64,000 nt of DNA from Rhizobiales bacterium UBA1912 (GTDB taxonomy: Bacteria; Pseudomonadota; Alphaproteobacteria; Rhizobiales; Devosiaceae). Below are positions 43,001-51,260 of this stretch, one piece after another. Where the stretch lies: NCBI GenBank assembly GCA_002337455.1, contig DDGC01000007.1, positions 41,573-105,572 on the forward strand, written 5' to 3'. The translations under genes and the position numbers were made by a program. Below the pieces are notes generated by a model. That model was given only the letters and a program-made list of their open reading frames with translations. It did not search any database and was not told the origin of the DNA. The first letter of the stretch is position 1; every line of letters begins with the position of its first letter.

Positions 43001-43153
43001 CAGAACCATGTGAGCGCCTTGCTGTTGCGCGACGATTTTCCAATGACGGCGCGGGTTCTGCCCAAGGCCAACCAGCGCTTCAAGGGCGATTACGACCATC
43101 TGGCGCGCACCGAGGAATGGACGCTGCTCGATAGCGGGGAGGACGGCGAATGA
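40091..43153 (+). CDS. addB: Double-strand break repair helicase-nuclease subunit AddB
   Basis: 1020 residues of the alphaproteobacterial AddB type. The start MAQPDTIFSIGPHAPFLDTL is followed by YLPTRRAANKLSRILADRLG, and the UvrD-like scaffold has ESLRDVPQGEKQAPLEGEDE and MILAGMIETVWPE. The C-terminal PD-(D/E)XK nuclease spans about residues 740-1010, with LSITEAETLLRSPYDLYARH and the catalytic IIDFKTGQ. The cysteines that hold an Fe-S cluster in Firmicute AddB are not seen in the nuclease flanks. With AddA it resects DNA ends for RecA loading. ATG 40091 overlaps the murU stop; the addA start overlaps its own stop. Confidence 0.93.
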   Translation: MAQPDTIFSIGPHAPFLDTLAEAIIDGRVAPGWRREGPFWLSDFTIYLPTRRAANKLSRILADRLGDTPMLLPDIRPLGGDDPSQEPFIPPYEPVELPGAINRFKRRLLLAEIIERWLAVQGEGAFSAPGPGGFSGVPNGAEIFALADSLGTLIDDFTIARLDPRSLKGIEGDQLPAQWQEHLDFVTFVLDAWPHILAAEGEMEAAERTNILLERKAVSLEVVHGDRPVVVAGSTGSIPATADLIGAVAKLANGAVVLAGLDRQIDSDTLNDPGHNPHGHPQYGLARLLKRLGTVPEAVTELAPHDAPRTKILNAALGLPDATAQWQAIAQGLGAGLEAGTEGLSLLVARTPEEEARAIAVCVHDALEQGKSVAIIAPDQTLARRICAELARFGVKLDDAAGTPLLLSRAGRLVRQAVSVLANGLSAVDIMALLRNRHVALGLGRGQVALAGQWLDLGVLRGQRPLPGFDGLRRAVADNLEGATRRPALKLDADKAQAVTALIDALEAALTPLAGLMARDGFAASNVAATLGETIESLRDVPQGEKQAPLEGEDELARWIEMAARQGGRGPKLTGGGLGFALDGLMAGQSVRPRQPDAEDVQLFGRLEARLMKADRMILAGMIETVWPEVADPGPWMSRGMRLAAGLEPPEKLHGLAAHDFLMAAGGPEVVFTLPERAGTSPANPSRLIQRLEAFVGPEINKTMQARGAVWVDMARRLDATGLPPQPAGRPAPKPPAAVRPRRLSITEAETLLRSPYDLYARHVLALRRIDPLGADPDHAERGTLIHDILGDFLAAGHDPADGNAFETIMAIARERYGRLDAIPARRDIWLARFGAIARAFLDFERDRPQIAARMAEISGKIELPLCDPPFVLSGRADRIDRTTSGGLEIIDFKTGQVPKPPEMKQFFAPQLPLEAHMARTGGFVGAEGQTEGMAFIKLSHGPKALEITQYAVPEGMCLSEVIDTTFALFQNHVSALLLRDDFPMTARVLPKANQRFKGDYDHLARTEEWTLLDSGEDGE

Positions 43154-46100
43154 GCGCGGAAGTCCTTAACGTCCCCCACGATACCACCGCCAAGCAGGCG
43201 CGCGTCGCCGAGCCGCGGGCCAATGCCTGGGTTTCGGCCAATGCGGGATCGGGCAAGACCTTTGTGCTGTCGCGCCGGGTGTTGCGGCTGCTGCTGGACG
43301 GGGCGCAGCCCGAGGCGATCCTGTGCCTGACCTATACCAAGGCGGCGGCGGCCGAGATGCGGCACCGGGTGACGGGAATACTGGCGCGCTGGGCGCGGGC
43401 CGAGGAGACGGAGCTCGAACGCGAACTGGCCGAATTGCTGGGGCAGCGGGCCAGCGCCGACGAAAAACTGCGGGCGCGGAGCCTTTTTGCTCATGCGCTC
43501 GATACGCCGGGCGGGCTCAAGATCAACACCATCCACGCCTTTTGCGAGGCCGTGCTGCAGCGCTTTCCGCGCGAGGCCGGGGTGCCGGTCAATTTTACCG
43601 TCATCGAGGACGAGGCGGCGGCGAACCTGTTGCGCGAGGCGCGCGAGGGGGTGATTGCCGAGGGGCTTACGGCGGACGGTGCCGTGGGCGAAGCGGTGCG
43701 GGCGCTGTTTGATGCCCTCAGCGACAGCCAGATCGAAACGGCGATTGCCCAATGCCTTGCCAACAATCGCAAGCTGGGGCCGATCCTTGCCGATCCCGAA
43801 CGGGCCATTGGTGCGATGCGGGCCAGTTTGGGGCTGGGGCCGGGTGAAACACTCGAAACGTTCAGCCGCGATGTGGTGGGCGGCATGGTGGTGACGCCGG
43901 ACGAATATCCGCTGATCTGGCAAGTGACCCCACCGCGCGATGCCAAGCGCTCACGGTTCGAGGACAAGCTCGCGCAAATCGACCGGGCCGCGCCCAGCGT
44001 CAGCCAGCTTTTTTCGGCCTATCTGACGGCGGCGGGGGCGGTGCCGCAAAAGGGGTTCCCGGCCAAGGCGATTGCCAAATCCATGCCCGAGCTGGCCGAG
44101 CGGCTGACTGCAGAGGCCGAGCGGCTCGAGGGGCTGTACGACAAATACAAGGCACTGATCATTGCCCAGAACAGCGCGGCGCTGACGCTGGTGCTCACGG
44201 CGATTCTCAAGCGCTACGAGAGCCAGAAGCGGGCGCGCTCGCTTATGGATTTCGACGATCTGGTGGCGCGCACTGCGGCACTTCTTGGCGACCGGGGGAT
44301 GGGCGAGTGGGTGCGCTACAAGCTCGATGCGGGGATCGACCATATCCTTGTCGATGAGAGCCAGGACACCAATCCCGAGCAATGGGCGGTGATCGACGCC
44401 CTGGTGGAGGACTATTTTTCCGGCGCCGGGGCAGCGCAAAAGCCCAAGACGATCTTTGCGGTGGGTGATCCCAAGCAATCGATCTATTCGTTTCAGGGGG
44501 CCGAGCCGAAGCTGTTTTTGGACAAGGGGCGGGAACTTGAACGCCGGGCGCGGGGCGCCGAGCGGGAATGGCATGGGGAAACGCTGGAAACCAGCTTTCG
44601 CACGCTCAGTGAAATTCTCGATGGCGTGGACAAGGTGTTCAACCGCCCCGATATCGCGGCATCGCTGCTGACCGAAACGGTCCGGCACGAGGCGGCGCGC
44701 ACGCGGACAGGCGGGCGGATCGAAATCTGGCCGGTGATCGAAAGTCCCGAAAGCCCGGAAATGCCAGAGGCCTGGCCGACGGTGCCGGTGGAAAGCCTTG
44801 CCGCTGCGCCGCGGCAATTGGCCAATAGAATTGCCGAAACAATTGCCGGATGGATCGAAAGCCGGGCGCCGATCGGGCCGGGGGGCCGCGCCATAGGGCC
44901 CGAGGACATCCTGATCCTCGTCCAGAAACGGAGCGGGATTTTTCCCGAGATCGTGCGGGCGCTAAAACAGCGCAATATCGCCAGCCCGGGCGCCGACCGG
45001 CTGCCGGTTTCGGCCCATATCGCCATCGACGATCTCTTGGGGCTTGCAGACTTCCTGCTCAATCCGGCGGACGATCTGACACTGGCGGCGGTGCTGCGCT
45101 CGCCGCTGTTTTCGATTTCCGAGGACGATCTGTTCGCGCTGGCCCACGGGCGGGGGAAGGCGAACCTGTTCGAGCGGTTGGGCGCGAGCACGCTTGAGGC
45201 GGCGCAGGCGGCCCACGCGCGGTTGAGCGGGCTGCGGCAGCGGCTCGATTTCGACCGGCCGTATGAGTTTTTCGCGCATGTGCTTTACGGGCAGGGCGGG
45301 CTGAAACAGTTTCACGCGCGGCTGGGCGAGGAAGTGGACGAGGTGATCGCCGAGTTTCTCGATCTGGCGCTCGATCACGAGACGTCGGACCAGCCGTCAT
45401 TGACCGGCTTCGTCGCGACGATGCGGGCCTCGGACATCGTCATCAAGCGCGATCTTGTCGCCAAGGCGGCGGGTGTTCGGGTGATGACGGTGCACGGGGC
45501 CAAGGGGCTCGAGGCGCCGGTGGTGATCTTGGCCGATGCAGCGACCAAGCCCCGGGCGGTGACGGACGCCGTGTTTTTCGGGGCGCATGAGGCGCGCGCG
45601 TTCCTGCTCTATTGCCCGGGCAAGGACCATCATTGTGTCGCCTCGCGGCCGTTGCGGGCCGAACTCGAGGTGCGCAACATCGCCGAATACTGGCGCAATC
45701 TCTATGTGGGCATGACGCGGGCCGAAGAGGCGCTGCATATCGCGGGAACGCTCGATAGCCGCACCAAGGTGAAAGACACCTGGTTCGGGGCGGTTTCGGG
45801 CGCGCTGGGTGACCATAGCGCCAAAATTTCCGACCATCGGGGCGATGTGTTGCGGTTTCCGGCGCTGGAAACGAGCCGACCGACGGGCGGGCAGGCGCGC
45901 GATGATGTGCGTGCCTCAGCCCAACCGCTGACGCTGAACCCGCCGCAAAGACGCGCGGCGTTGCCGATCATCACGCCATCGCGGCACGATGAGGCGTGGG
46001 TGCCTTCGGGACTGGAAACGGCGGCGGAAAGCCTGCGCGATGCGCGCGGGGCGCGGTTAAGGGGCATTGCGTTGCATGCCCTGTTGCAGCACCTGAGTGC

Positions 46101-46563
46101 CGTACCTCAGGAGCGGCGGGAGGCGGTGGCACTCAGCGCCGCGCAGACGCTTCTGCCTGACGATCCGGCACTTGCGGCGCCTGTTGCCGAGCGGGGACTG
46201 GCGATCCTGGGCGATCCGGCGCTGGCGCATCTGTTCGGGGCCGACAGCCGGGCCGAAGTGCCGTTTTCGATTCTGGTGCGGCAAGGCGGTATCGCGGCGC
46301 GGCTTGAAGGGCGGATCGACCGGCTGGTGGCCAGGGAGCGCGTTCTTGTTGTCGATTACAAGTCCGATGGCAGGGTGCCGGGGGCGCCCGAGATGGTTTC
46401 GGCAGGCTATGTGCGCCAATTGGCGCTCTACCGGCTGGCGGCGGGGCGGCTGTTTGCCGGCAAGCGGGTTGAAGCGGCGATCCTGTGGACGGAAAATTCA
46501 GCCCTGATGACCATTCCCGCCGACCTTCTGGATGCCGCAGCCGGCGACGTCACGGTGCTGTGA
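43150..46563 (+). CDS. addA: Double-strand break repair helicase AddA
   Basis: 1137 residues, UvrD-like superfamily 1 helicase fused to a nuclease. Motifs: Q/Walker A WVSANAGSGKTFVLSRRVLR (about residues 29-48), Ia ILCLTYTKAAAAEMRHR, II HILVDESQDTNPEQW, III FAVGDPKQSIYSFQGA, V VMTVHGAKGLEAPVVILADA and VI NLYVGMTRAEEALHIAG. The C-terminal nuclease has ILVRQGGIAARLEGRIDRLV and VLVVDYKSDG. It is the translocating subunit of AddAB. Four-base overlap with addB shows translational coupling. Confidence 0.95.
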   Translation: MSAEVLNVPHDTTAKQARVAEPRANAWVSANAGSGKTFVLSRRVLRLLLDGAQPEAILCLTYTKAAAAEMRHRVTGILARWARAEETELERELAELLGQRASADEKLRARSLFAHALDTPGGLKINTIHAFCEAVLQRFPREAGVPVNFTVIEDEAAANLLREAREGVIAEGLTADGAVGEAVRALFDALSDSQIETAIAQCLANNRKLGPILADPERAIGAMRASLGLGPGETLETFSRDVVGGMVVTPDEYPLIWQVTPPRDAKRSRFEDKLAQIDRAAPSVSQLFSAYLTAAGAVPQKGFPAKAIAKSMPELAERLTAEAERLEGLYDKYKALIIAQNSAALTLVLTAILKRYESQKRARSLMDFDDLVARTAALLGDRGMGEWVRYKLDAGIDHILVDESQDTNPEQWAVIDALVEDYFSGAGAAQKPKTIFAVGDPKQSIYSFQGAEPKLFLDKGRELERRARGAEREWHGETLETSFRTLSEILDGVDKVFNRPDIAASLLTETVRHEAARTRTGGRIEIWPVIESPESPEMPEAWPTVPVESLAAAPRQLANRIAETIAGWIESRAPIGPGGRAIGPEDILILVQKRSGIFPEIVRALKQRNIASPGADRLPVSAHIAIDDLLGLADFLLNPADDLTLAAVLRSPLFSISEDDLFALAHGRGKANLFERLGASTLEAAQAAHARLSGLRQRLDFDRPYEFFAHVLYGQGGLKQFHARLGEEVDEVIAEFLDLALDHETSDQPSLTGFVATMRASDIVIKRDLVAKAAGVRVMTVHGAKGLEAPVVILADAATKPRAVTDAVFFGAHEARAFLLYCPGKDHHCVASRPLRAELEVRNIAEYWRNLYVGMTRAEEALHIAGTLDSRTKVKDTWFGAVSGALGDHSAKISDHRGDVLRFPALETSRPTGGQARDDVRASAQPLTLNPPQRRAALPIITPSRHDEAWVPSGLETAAESLRDARGARLRGIALHALLQHLSAVPQERREAVALSAAQTLLPDDPALAAPVAERGLAILGDPALAHLFGADSRAEVPFSILVRQGGIAARLEGRIDRLVARERVLVVDYKSDGRVPGAPEMVSAGYVRQLALYRLAAGRLFAGKRVEAAILWTENSALMTIPADLLDAAAGDVTVL

Positions 46564-46671
46564 CGGGGACACAGAACAGGGAGGCTTGAACTGGCTTCCG
46601 ACTCTGCCTAGCTATAGTGTAACATAATCACCTAAGGTCCATATCTGGGGCCTGACAATTAAGGTAGTGCC

Positions 46672-46995
46672 ATGACCGGACACGTTACAGACGCCACTTT
46701 CTCCACCGAAGTGCTGGGCGCCCAGGAGCCCGTACTCGTCGATTTCTGGGCGGAATGGTGCGGCCCGTGCCGGGCGATTGCGCCGATCCTCGAAGAAATT
46801 TCGGGCGAGATGGCGGGCAAGGTCAAGATCGTCAAGCTCAATGTCGATGAAAACCCCGGCATCGCCGCGCAGTATGGCGTGCGCTCGATCCCGACCATGA
46901 TCCTGTTCAAGGGCGGCGAAGCGGCCGACATCAAGGTTGGCGCAGGTACGCCCAAGGCGGGGCTCGTCAAATGGCTCGAAGGCCACGCCGCTTAA
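46672..46995 (+). CDS. trxA: Thioredoxin
   Basis: 107 residues with the active site VDFWAEWCGPCRAIAPILEE (CGPC at about residues 31-34), the cis-Pro region VRSIPTMILFKGGE and the usual C-terminal helix LVKWLEGHAA. It is the cytoplasmic disulfide reductant served by NADPH-thioredoxin reductase. It stands 108 bases after addA with its own probable promoter in that gap (AGCTATAGTGTAACATAATC is AT-rich). AAGG lies about six bases before ATG 46672. It ends at a hairpin shared with the convergent folC. Confidence 0.96.
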   Translation: MTGHVTDATFSTEVLGAQEPVLVDFWAEWCGPCRAIAPILEEISGEMAGKVKIVKLNVDENPGIAAQYGVRSIPTMILFKGGEAADIKVGAGTPKAGLVKWLEGHAA

Positions 46996-47033
46996 AGAAA
47001 TTTCTCGCCGCTCCTTTCGTTTTGGCGAGACTG

Positions 47034-47067
47034 CAAAACGTCCCCGGTTCAGGCTGGGGGCGTTTTG
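47034..47067 (+). terminator. Hairpin terminator of trxA, overlapping the folC 3' end
   Basis: CAAAACGTCCCC (47034-47045), ten-base loop, GGGGGCGTTTTG (47056-47067), one mismatch/wobble pair, continuing TTTTG. The right arm lies inside the last codons of folC on the other strand, so the convergent genes share this sequence. It works best for trxA. Confidence 0.8.
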
Positions 47068-48341
47068 TTTTGTCTGAGGACGGCGCCGGCGAGGTAGAGC
47101 GAGCCGCAGATGACGATGCGGGCGCCTTCGAAATGGGCGGCGCGTTGCAGGGCGGCGGGAATCGAGCGGGCGATTGTGGTTTCGATGCCCTTCGCCTTGG
47201 GGAACCCGGCGAGGGCGCGGGCCGGGAGGGCGCCGGGTTCGCCAGGGATAGGGACCGTGAAGACATGGCTGGCCATGTCGGTGAACGGCGCGAAGAAATT
47301 GGCTGCGTCTTTTGAGGCCATCATGCCGCAGACCAGCACCAGCGGGGCAGGGCGAGCCTTGTTCATGTCCTTGAGCGCATTGGCGAGCACCTGGGCGCCG
47401 GCAGCGTTATGGCCGCCATCGAGCCAGAGTTCCTGTCCCTCGGCGATATAGCTCGACAGTGCGCCGCGCAGGGGCATCAGGCGGGCGGGCCAGACGACCG
47501 AGCGCAGGCCCGAGCCGAGCTGGTTTTCATCCTCGACGAGGGAAAAATGGCGCATGGCGGCAAGCGCGAGCGCTGCGTTATCGACCTGGTGCGCACCGGC
47601 CAGGGCCGGAAGCGGCAGATCGAGCAGGCCGTCTTCGTCCTGATAGACGAGCTTGCCGCGCTGGGCAAAGCCATCGAAATCGACCCCTGCGGTGAAGGGG
47701 ACAACGCCGAGATTTCGGGCTTCGGCGTCGATCACGTCCATGGCGTCATCGGGCTGGCGGGCAACGACCAAGGGGCTGCCGTGCTTGATGATGCCGGCCT
47801 TTGACGAGGCGATCTCGGCGACGGTTTCGCCCAGGAACTGGGTGTGGTCCGACGAAATGGGGGTAATGATCGTGCCGAGCGGGTTTTCGATGACGTTGGT
47901 GGAATCGAAGCGCCCGCCCAGCCCCACTTCGAGCAGCAGGTAGTCGGCCGGCACGCGGGAAAACAGCAGGAAAGCAGCCGCGGTGGTGATCTCGAAAAAG
48001 GTGATCGGCTTGCCGTTATTGGCCAGCTCACATTCTTCGAGCGCAGCGTTCAGGGCGCGCGAGGAAACGAGCTTTCCGGCCAGCCTCACCCGTTCTCTGA
48101 AGGCGACAAGATGGGGCGAGGTATAAACGTGAACGCGCTTGCCCTGCGCTTCGAGCATGGCGCGCAGGAAGGCGATGGTCGAGCCCTTGCCGTTGGTTCC
48201 GGCCACGTGAATGACCGGAGGCAGCCGGTCCTGCGGGCGGCCCACGGCGTCCAGCATACGCTCGGTTCGCCCAAGCTCAAGGTCAATGAGCTTTGGGTGG
48301 AGCGTGAGCAGCCGCTTCAATATCGCATCGGTGCGGGACAC
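47049..48341 (-). CDS. folC: Bifunctional folylpolyglutamate synthase/dihydrofolate synthase
   Basis: 430 residues of the Mur-ligase-like family. The ATP motif is VIHVAGTNGKGSTIAFLRAM (about residues 43-62), followed by SPHLVAFRERVRLAGKLV, ITFFEITTAAAFLLFSR, LLEVGLGGRFDSTNVIE and WLDGGHNAAGAQVLA. It adds glutamate to dihydropteroate and to folates. It lies 26 bases downstream of accD on the same strand, an arrangement conserved across proteobacteria. Its last codons form one arm of the trxA terminator. Confidence 0.95.
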   Translation of the reverse strand: MSRTDAILKRLLTLHPKLIDLELGRTERMLDAVGRPQDRLPPVIHVAGTNGKGSTIAFLRAMLEAQGKRVHVYTSPHLVAFRERVRLAGKLVSSRALNAALEECELANNGKPITFFEITTAAAFLLFSRVPADYLLLEVGLGGRFDSTNVIENPLGTIITPISSDHTQFLGETVAEIASSKAGIIKHGSPLVVARQPDDAMDVIDAEARNLGVVPFTAGVDFDGFAQRGKLVYQDEDGLLDLPLPALAGAHQVDNAALALAAMRHFSLVEDENQLGSGLRSVVWPARLMPLRGALSSYIAEGQELWLDGGHNAAGAQVLANALKDMNKARPAPLVLVCGMMASKDAANFFAPFTDMASHVFTVPIPGEPGALPARALAGFPKAKGIETTIARSIPAALQRAAHFEGARIVICGSLYLAGAVLRQNKTPPA

Positions 48342-48367
48342 GGCCGTCCTGAGCTTTGACTAGGGAA

Positions 48368-49360
48368 CTATTCGGCGTGGCCGGCGACCGGGGCGTTGGC
48401 AAGGAAATCGTCGTCCCCATCGCCTTCGGCAGCGATCGCGACGTCGCGCATGCTGACCGCTGCCACGGCGGGGGTCGCGCTTTGACGCGCGGCGGGAATT
48501 GCGTCGTTGGCCGGAGCCTTGGTCAAAAGCCCGATCAGCGAGCCGATGGTCGAGCGCATATTGTGGCGGTGGACGACCATGTCGACCATGCCGTGCTCAT
48601 AGAGATATTCCGACCGCTGGAAGCCCTTGGGGAGCTTTTCACGGATGGTTGTTTCGATGACGCGCGCGCCGGCAAAACCAATGACCGCGCCGGGCTCGGC
48701 CAGATGTACGTCGCCCAGCATCGCGTAGGACGCGGTAACACCGCCGGTGGTGGGGTTGGTGAGGACCACGATATAGGGCAGGCCTGCCTCGCGCAGGCGC
48801 TGCACGGCAACTGTGGTGCGCGGCATCTGCATGAGCGAGAGGATGCCCTCCTGCATGCGGGCGCCGCCTGAGGCCGTGAACATGACGAAGGGTGTATGAT
48901 CGACCAGAGCGGCTTCGAGCCCGGTCACAATGGCAGAGCCTGCAGCCATGCCGAGCGAACCGCCCATGAAATCGAAATCCTGAACGGCAACCGTCAGTCT
49001 GGAGCCGTAAAGATCGCCCTGCGCCACCAGCATGGCATCGTCATTGCCCGTCTTGGTGCGGTATTCCTTGAGGCGATCGGTGTAGCGCTTTGTGTCCCGG
49101 AACTTCAGCGGATCGAGCGGCACCGAGGGCAGCGAAAGCCTGGTGAATTCGCCATCGTCAAAGAAATGGCCCAGCCGGTCGGCAGGCTTGATCTTCATGT
49201 GGTGGCCCGAATTGGGCACGACCCACTGATTGGCCTCGAGATCGCGATGGAACACCATTTCCCCGGTTTCAGGGCATTTCACCCACAGATTGTCCTCGAC
49301 CTCGCGGCGATTGAGGAAGGAGCGAATCTTGGGGCGAACGACGTTGTCGATCCAGTTCAT
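48368..49360 (-). CDS. accD: Acetyl-CoA carboxylase carboxyltransferase subunit beta
   Basis: 330 residues; the beta half of the carboxyltransferase that makes malonyl-CoA with AccA. Core motifs are present: LDPLKFRDTKRYTDRLKEYR, GSLGMAAGSAIVTGLEAAL, FTASGGARMQEGILSLMQM, LTNPTTGGVTASYAMLGD and IGFAGARVIETTIREKLPKG. The N-terminal zinc finger is altered: CPETGEMVFH and VVPNSGHHM replace CxxC...CxxC, leaving one of four cysteines. This loss is known from rhizobial AccD. A C-terminal extension beyond residue 290 is low-complexity (ATPAVAAVSMRD). It is followed by folC. Confidence 0.95.
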   Translation of the reverse strand: MNWIDNVVRPKIRSFLNRREVEDNLWVKCPETGEMVFHRDLEANQWVVPNSGHHMKIKPADRLGHFFDDGEFTRLSLPSVPLDPLKFRDTKRYTDRLKEYRTKTGNDDAMLVAQGDLYGSRLTVAVQDFDFMGGSLGMAAGSAIVTGLEAALVDHTPFVMFTASGGARMQEGILSLMQMPRTTVAVQRLREAGLPYIVVLTNPTTGGVTASYAMLGDVHLAEPGAVIGFAGARVIETTIREKLPKGFQRSEYLYEHGMVDMVVHRHNMRSTIGSLIGLLTKAPANDAIPAARQSATPAVAAVSMRDVAIAAEGDGDDDFLANAPVAGHAE

Positions 49361-49433
49361 TTTGCGCTTCTCAGCCTTTCATTCCGGCACCAATAGTCTG
49401 CCGGTGATGTAGGTAGTAATTGTGGCAATACTA

Positions 49434-50261
49434 TCAGCTTCTGGCCGAACGCGCACCCTGAGAGAGCGCGCGGACCAGATTGTGAACAGCCTGTGGAGTT
49501 CCAAGGGTCGCGCGGCCGTTGTCGAGCGATTTTTCGATGGCCGTGACCAGCGCCGAGCCGACCACGACGCCATCGGCGTCCTTGCCGATCAGCGCTGCGT
49601 CTTCAGCCGATTTGATGCCGAAGCCCACCGCCACCGGCAGATCTGTTACCGATTTTATGGCTTTGACCGCTTCGCCCACCGCTGCACGGTTCTTGATCTC
49701 GGCGCCGGTGATGCCAGTCATCGAGACGTAATAGACAAAGCCCGAGGCATTGTTGAGCACCGTGGGCAGGCGGTTTGCATCGGTTGTGGGAGTGGTCAGG
49801 CGGATGAAATTGAGGCCAGCCTTGAGCGCCGGGAGGCAGAGTTCATCATCTTCTTCAGCGGGAAGATCGACGACGATCAGGCCATCGACGCCCGATTTGA
49901 CGGCCTCCGCGATGAAGGTTTCGACGCCATAGATATAGATGGGGTTGTAATAGCCCATCAAAACGATGGGGGTTTCATCGTCGTGTTCCCGGAAGCGGGC
50001 GACCATGGCAAGCGTCTTTTCAAGGCTCATGCCGGAGGCGAGGGCGCGCTGGCCGGCGAGCTGGATGGCGACGCCATCGGCCATGGGGTCGGAAAATGGC
50101 ATGCCCAGCTCGATCACATCGGCGCCCGCTGCAGGGAGCCCGGCGAGAATGGCGTCGGCGGTCTCGGTGTCAGGATCACCGGCCATGATGAAAGAGACGA
50201 AGGCGGGGCGGTTTTCGGACCGTGTCTTTTCAAACCGCTTGTCGATGCGCGAGGCGCCCAT
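49434..50261 (-). CDS. trpA: Tryptophan synthase alpha subunit
   Basis: 275 residues; cleaves indole-3-glycerol phosphate to indole and glyceraldehyde-3-phosphate. It shows RPAFVSFIMAGDPDTETADA, the catalytic Glu in VIELGMPFSDPMADGVAIQ and the Asp in GLIVVDLPAEEDDEL. Also present are FVYYVSMTGITGAEI and PVAVGFGIKSAEDAALIGKD. ATG 50261 has CGGAG upstream; a longer in-frame extension to 50420 looks like non-coding leader. Its partner trpB normally precedes it directly, but here 2.8 kb of unrelated genes lie between. trpA must therefore use a promoter in 50262-50410 or read-through. Confidence 0.95.
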   Translation of the reverse strand: MGASRIDKRFEKTRSENRPAFVSFIMAGDPDTETADAILAGLPAAGADVIELGMPFSDPMADGVAIQLAGQRALASGMSLEKTLAMVARFREHDDETPIVLMGYYNPIYIYGVETFIAEAVKSGVDGLIVVDLPAEEDDELCLPALKAGLNFIRLTTPTTDANRLPTVLNNASGFVYYVSMTGITGAEIKNRAAVGEAVKAIKSVTDLPVAVGFGIKSAEDAALIGKDADGVVVGSALVTAIEKSLDNGRATLGTPQAVHNLVRALSQGARSARS

Positions 50262-50411
50262 GAAATCTCCGGGTGAAAAAAGCTCGTTTGTCCCTGCGGC
50301 CGAACCGAAAAAGTCTGTAACTTCTTCTGACTGCACTCCTATATCGCCGGGATAAAGGACAGGTTGGGGGGTCAAGTCAACAGTGGTTGTTGCCTTGCGT
50401 TTCCGAAACGC

Positions 50412-50444
50412 AAAAGGCACCCGGCCTGAGGCGGGGTGCCTTTT
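50412..50444 (-). terminator. Terminator of the DUF1127 gene
   Basis: AAAAGGCACCC (50412-50422), 11-base loop, GGGTGCCTTTT (50434-50444): a perfect stem whose own A/T ends supply the T tail on both strands. It begins 28 bases after the DUF1127 stop on the minus strand and should stop transcription before trpA. Confidence 0.88.
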
Positions 50445-50471
50445 GATGCGATCGGCGAAAACGGCAGGGGA

Positions 50472-50654
50472 TTACTTGCCGTTGAACGCTGTATCGAAAG
50501 CGTGGCGAGCCAGATCGGCGCGATTGAGACCGCGCGAGCGGAGCGCATCGTCCGACATGTTGGACAGATCGGAATAAAGGTTCGAGGCGTTGCGGGCGCG
50601 GCCCACGTCACCGAAAAAACCAGAGATGGAATCGAAAACCCGATTGCGTGCCAT
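50472..50654 (-). CDS. DUF1127 small protein
   Basis: A 60-residue protein with the DUF1127 (YjiS-like) core LYSDLSNMSDDALRSRGLNR followed by ADLARHAFD. In alphaproteobacteria such small arginine-rich proteins affect RNA turnover, phosphate or carbon metabolism and stress survival; several are among the most abundant small proteins. A good ribosome site (AGGAG, seven bases before ATG 50654) and its own strong terminator suggest a separate, well-expressed transcript. It lies in the insertion between trpA and trpB. A DUF1127 role in RNA binding is known only for some members. Confidence 0.9.
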   Translation of the reverse strand: MARNRVFDSISGFFGDVGRARNASNLYSDLSNMSDDALRSRGLNRADLARHAFDTAFNGK

Positions 50655-50808
50655 TGTTCAAATCTCCTGAAGGTGCTTGATTTCTTGAGATTTAAATGCG
50701 CCCACGAGAGGCAATAAACAAGCGCCCAATGGGTATTCCAGCCATGCGCAAAACGGGGAGCTGACGGCCAGGCGGCATCCGCAGCCCCTGGCCGTCCCCA
50801 TTGGATCG

Positions 50809-51228
50809 CTAGTCCTTGATCCCCGACAGCAGCTTTTCCAGATTGGCGAGATTTTCCTCCCAGCCCCATTTGGCGCCGCCGATGGCCTGTTTCTGATCGG
50901 GGCTGAAGCCGGTCTGCTCCATGCGCAGATGGGTCCCTTCTGGGGTGGCAGTGAGGGTGAAAACCACCGTGCTTTCAAGATTATAGGCCGGATCGTCGTG
51001 GGGGTGGTTCCAAGTGTAGGAGAGGGTCTTTTCCGGCTCGATGGCCAGCACTTCACATTCAACGCCGCCCCAATCACCACGGAGGGTGAAATGATGCCCG
51101 ATCTCGGGCTTGAAGTCGGTCTTCATCAGCCATTCCTCCATGAGATGGGGTTGGGTGAGGGCGCGCCAGATCTTTTCCGGCGGGTGGGGAATGACGCGTT
51201 CGACGGTTACGGTGACAGGCTGGGTCAT
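50809..51228 (-). CDS. SRPBCC (AHSA1-like) protein
   Basis: 139 residues of the START-like SRPBCC fold: VTVERVIPHPPEKIWRALTQ, PHLMEEWLMKTDFKPEIGHH, then ECEVLAIEPEKTLSYTWNHP and VVFTLTATPEGTHLRMEQTG, with WGWEENLANLEKLLSGI at the end. It is the last gene of an ArsR-led operon (52660 down to 50809). The pairing of an ArsR repressor with SRPBCC proteins is the same as at 12.5-13.4 kb, although the two SRPBCC proteins are only distantly alike. The ligand is unknown. AAGGACA about eight bases upstream supports ATG 51228. Confidence 0.86.
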   Translation of the reverse strand: MTQPVTVTVERVIPHPPEKIWRALTQPHLMEEWLMKTDFKPEIGHHFTLRGDWGGVECEVLAIEPEKTLSYTWNHPHDDPAYNLESTVVFTLTATPEGTHLRMEQTGFSPDQKQAIGGAKWGWEENLANLEKLLSGIKD

Positions 51229-51260
51229 GACTTTTTGTCCTTGGGTCGGGCTTTTTTGGC

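Noticed and set aside
12881..51228. The two SRPBCC genes as a recent duplication
   Set aside because: The proteins share only the general fold; residues and lengths differ throughout, so they are separate family members.
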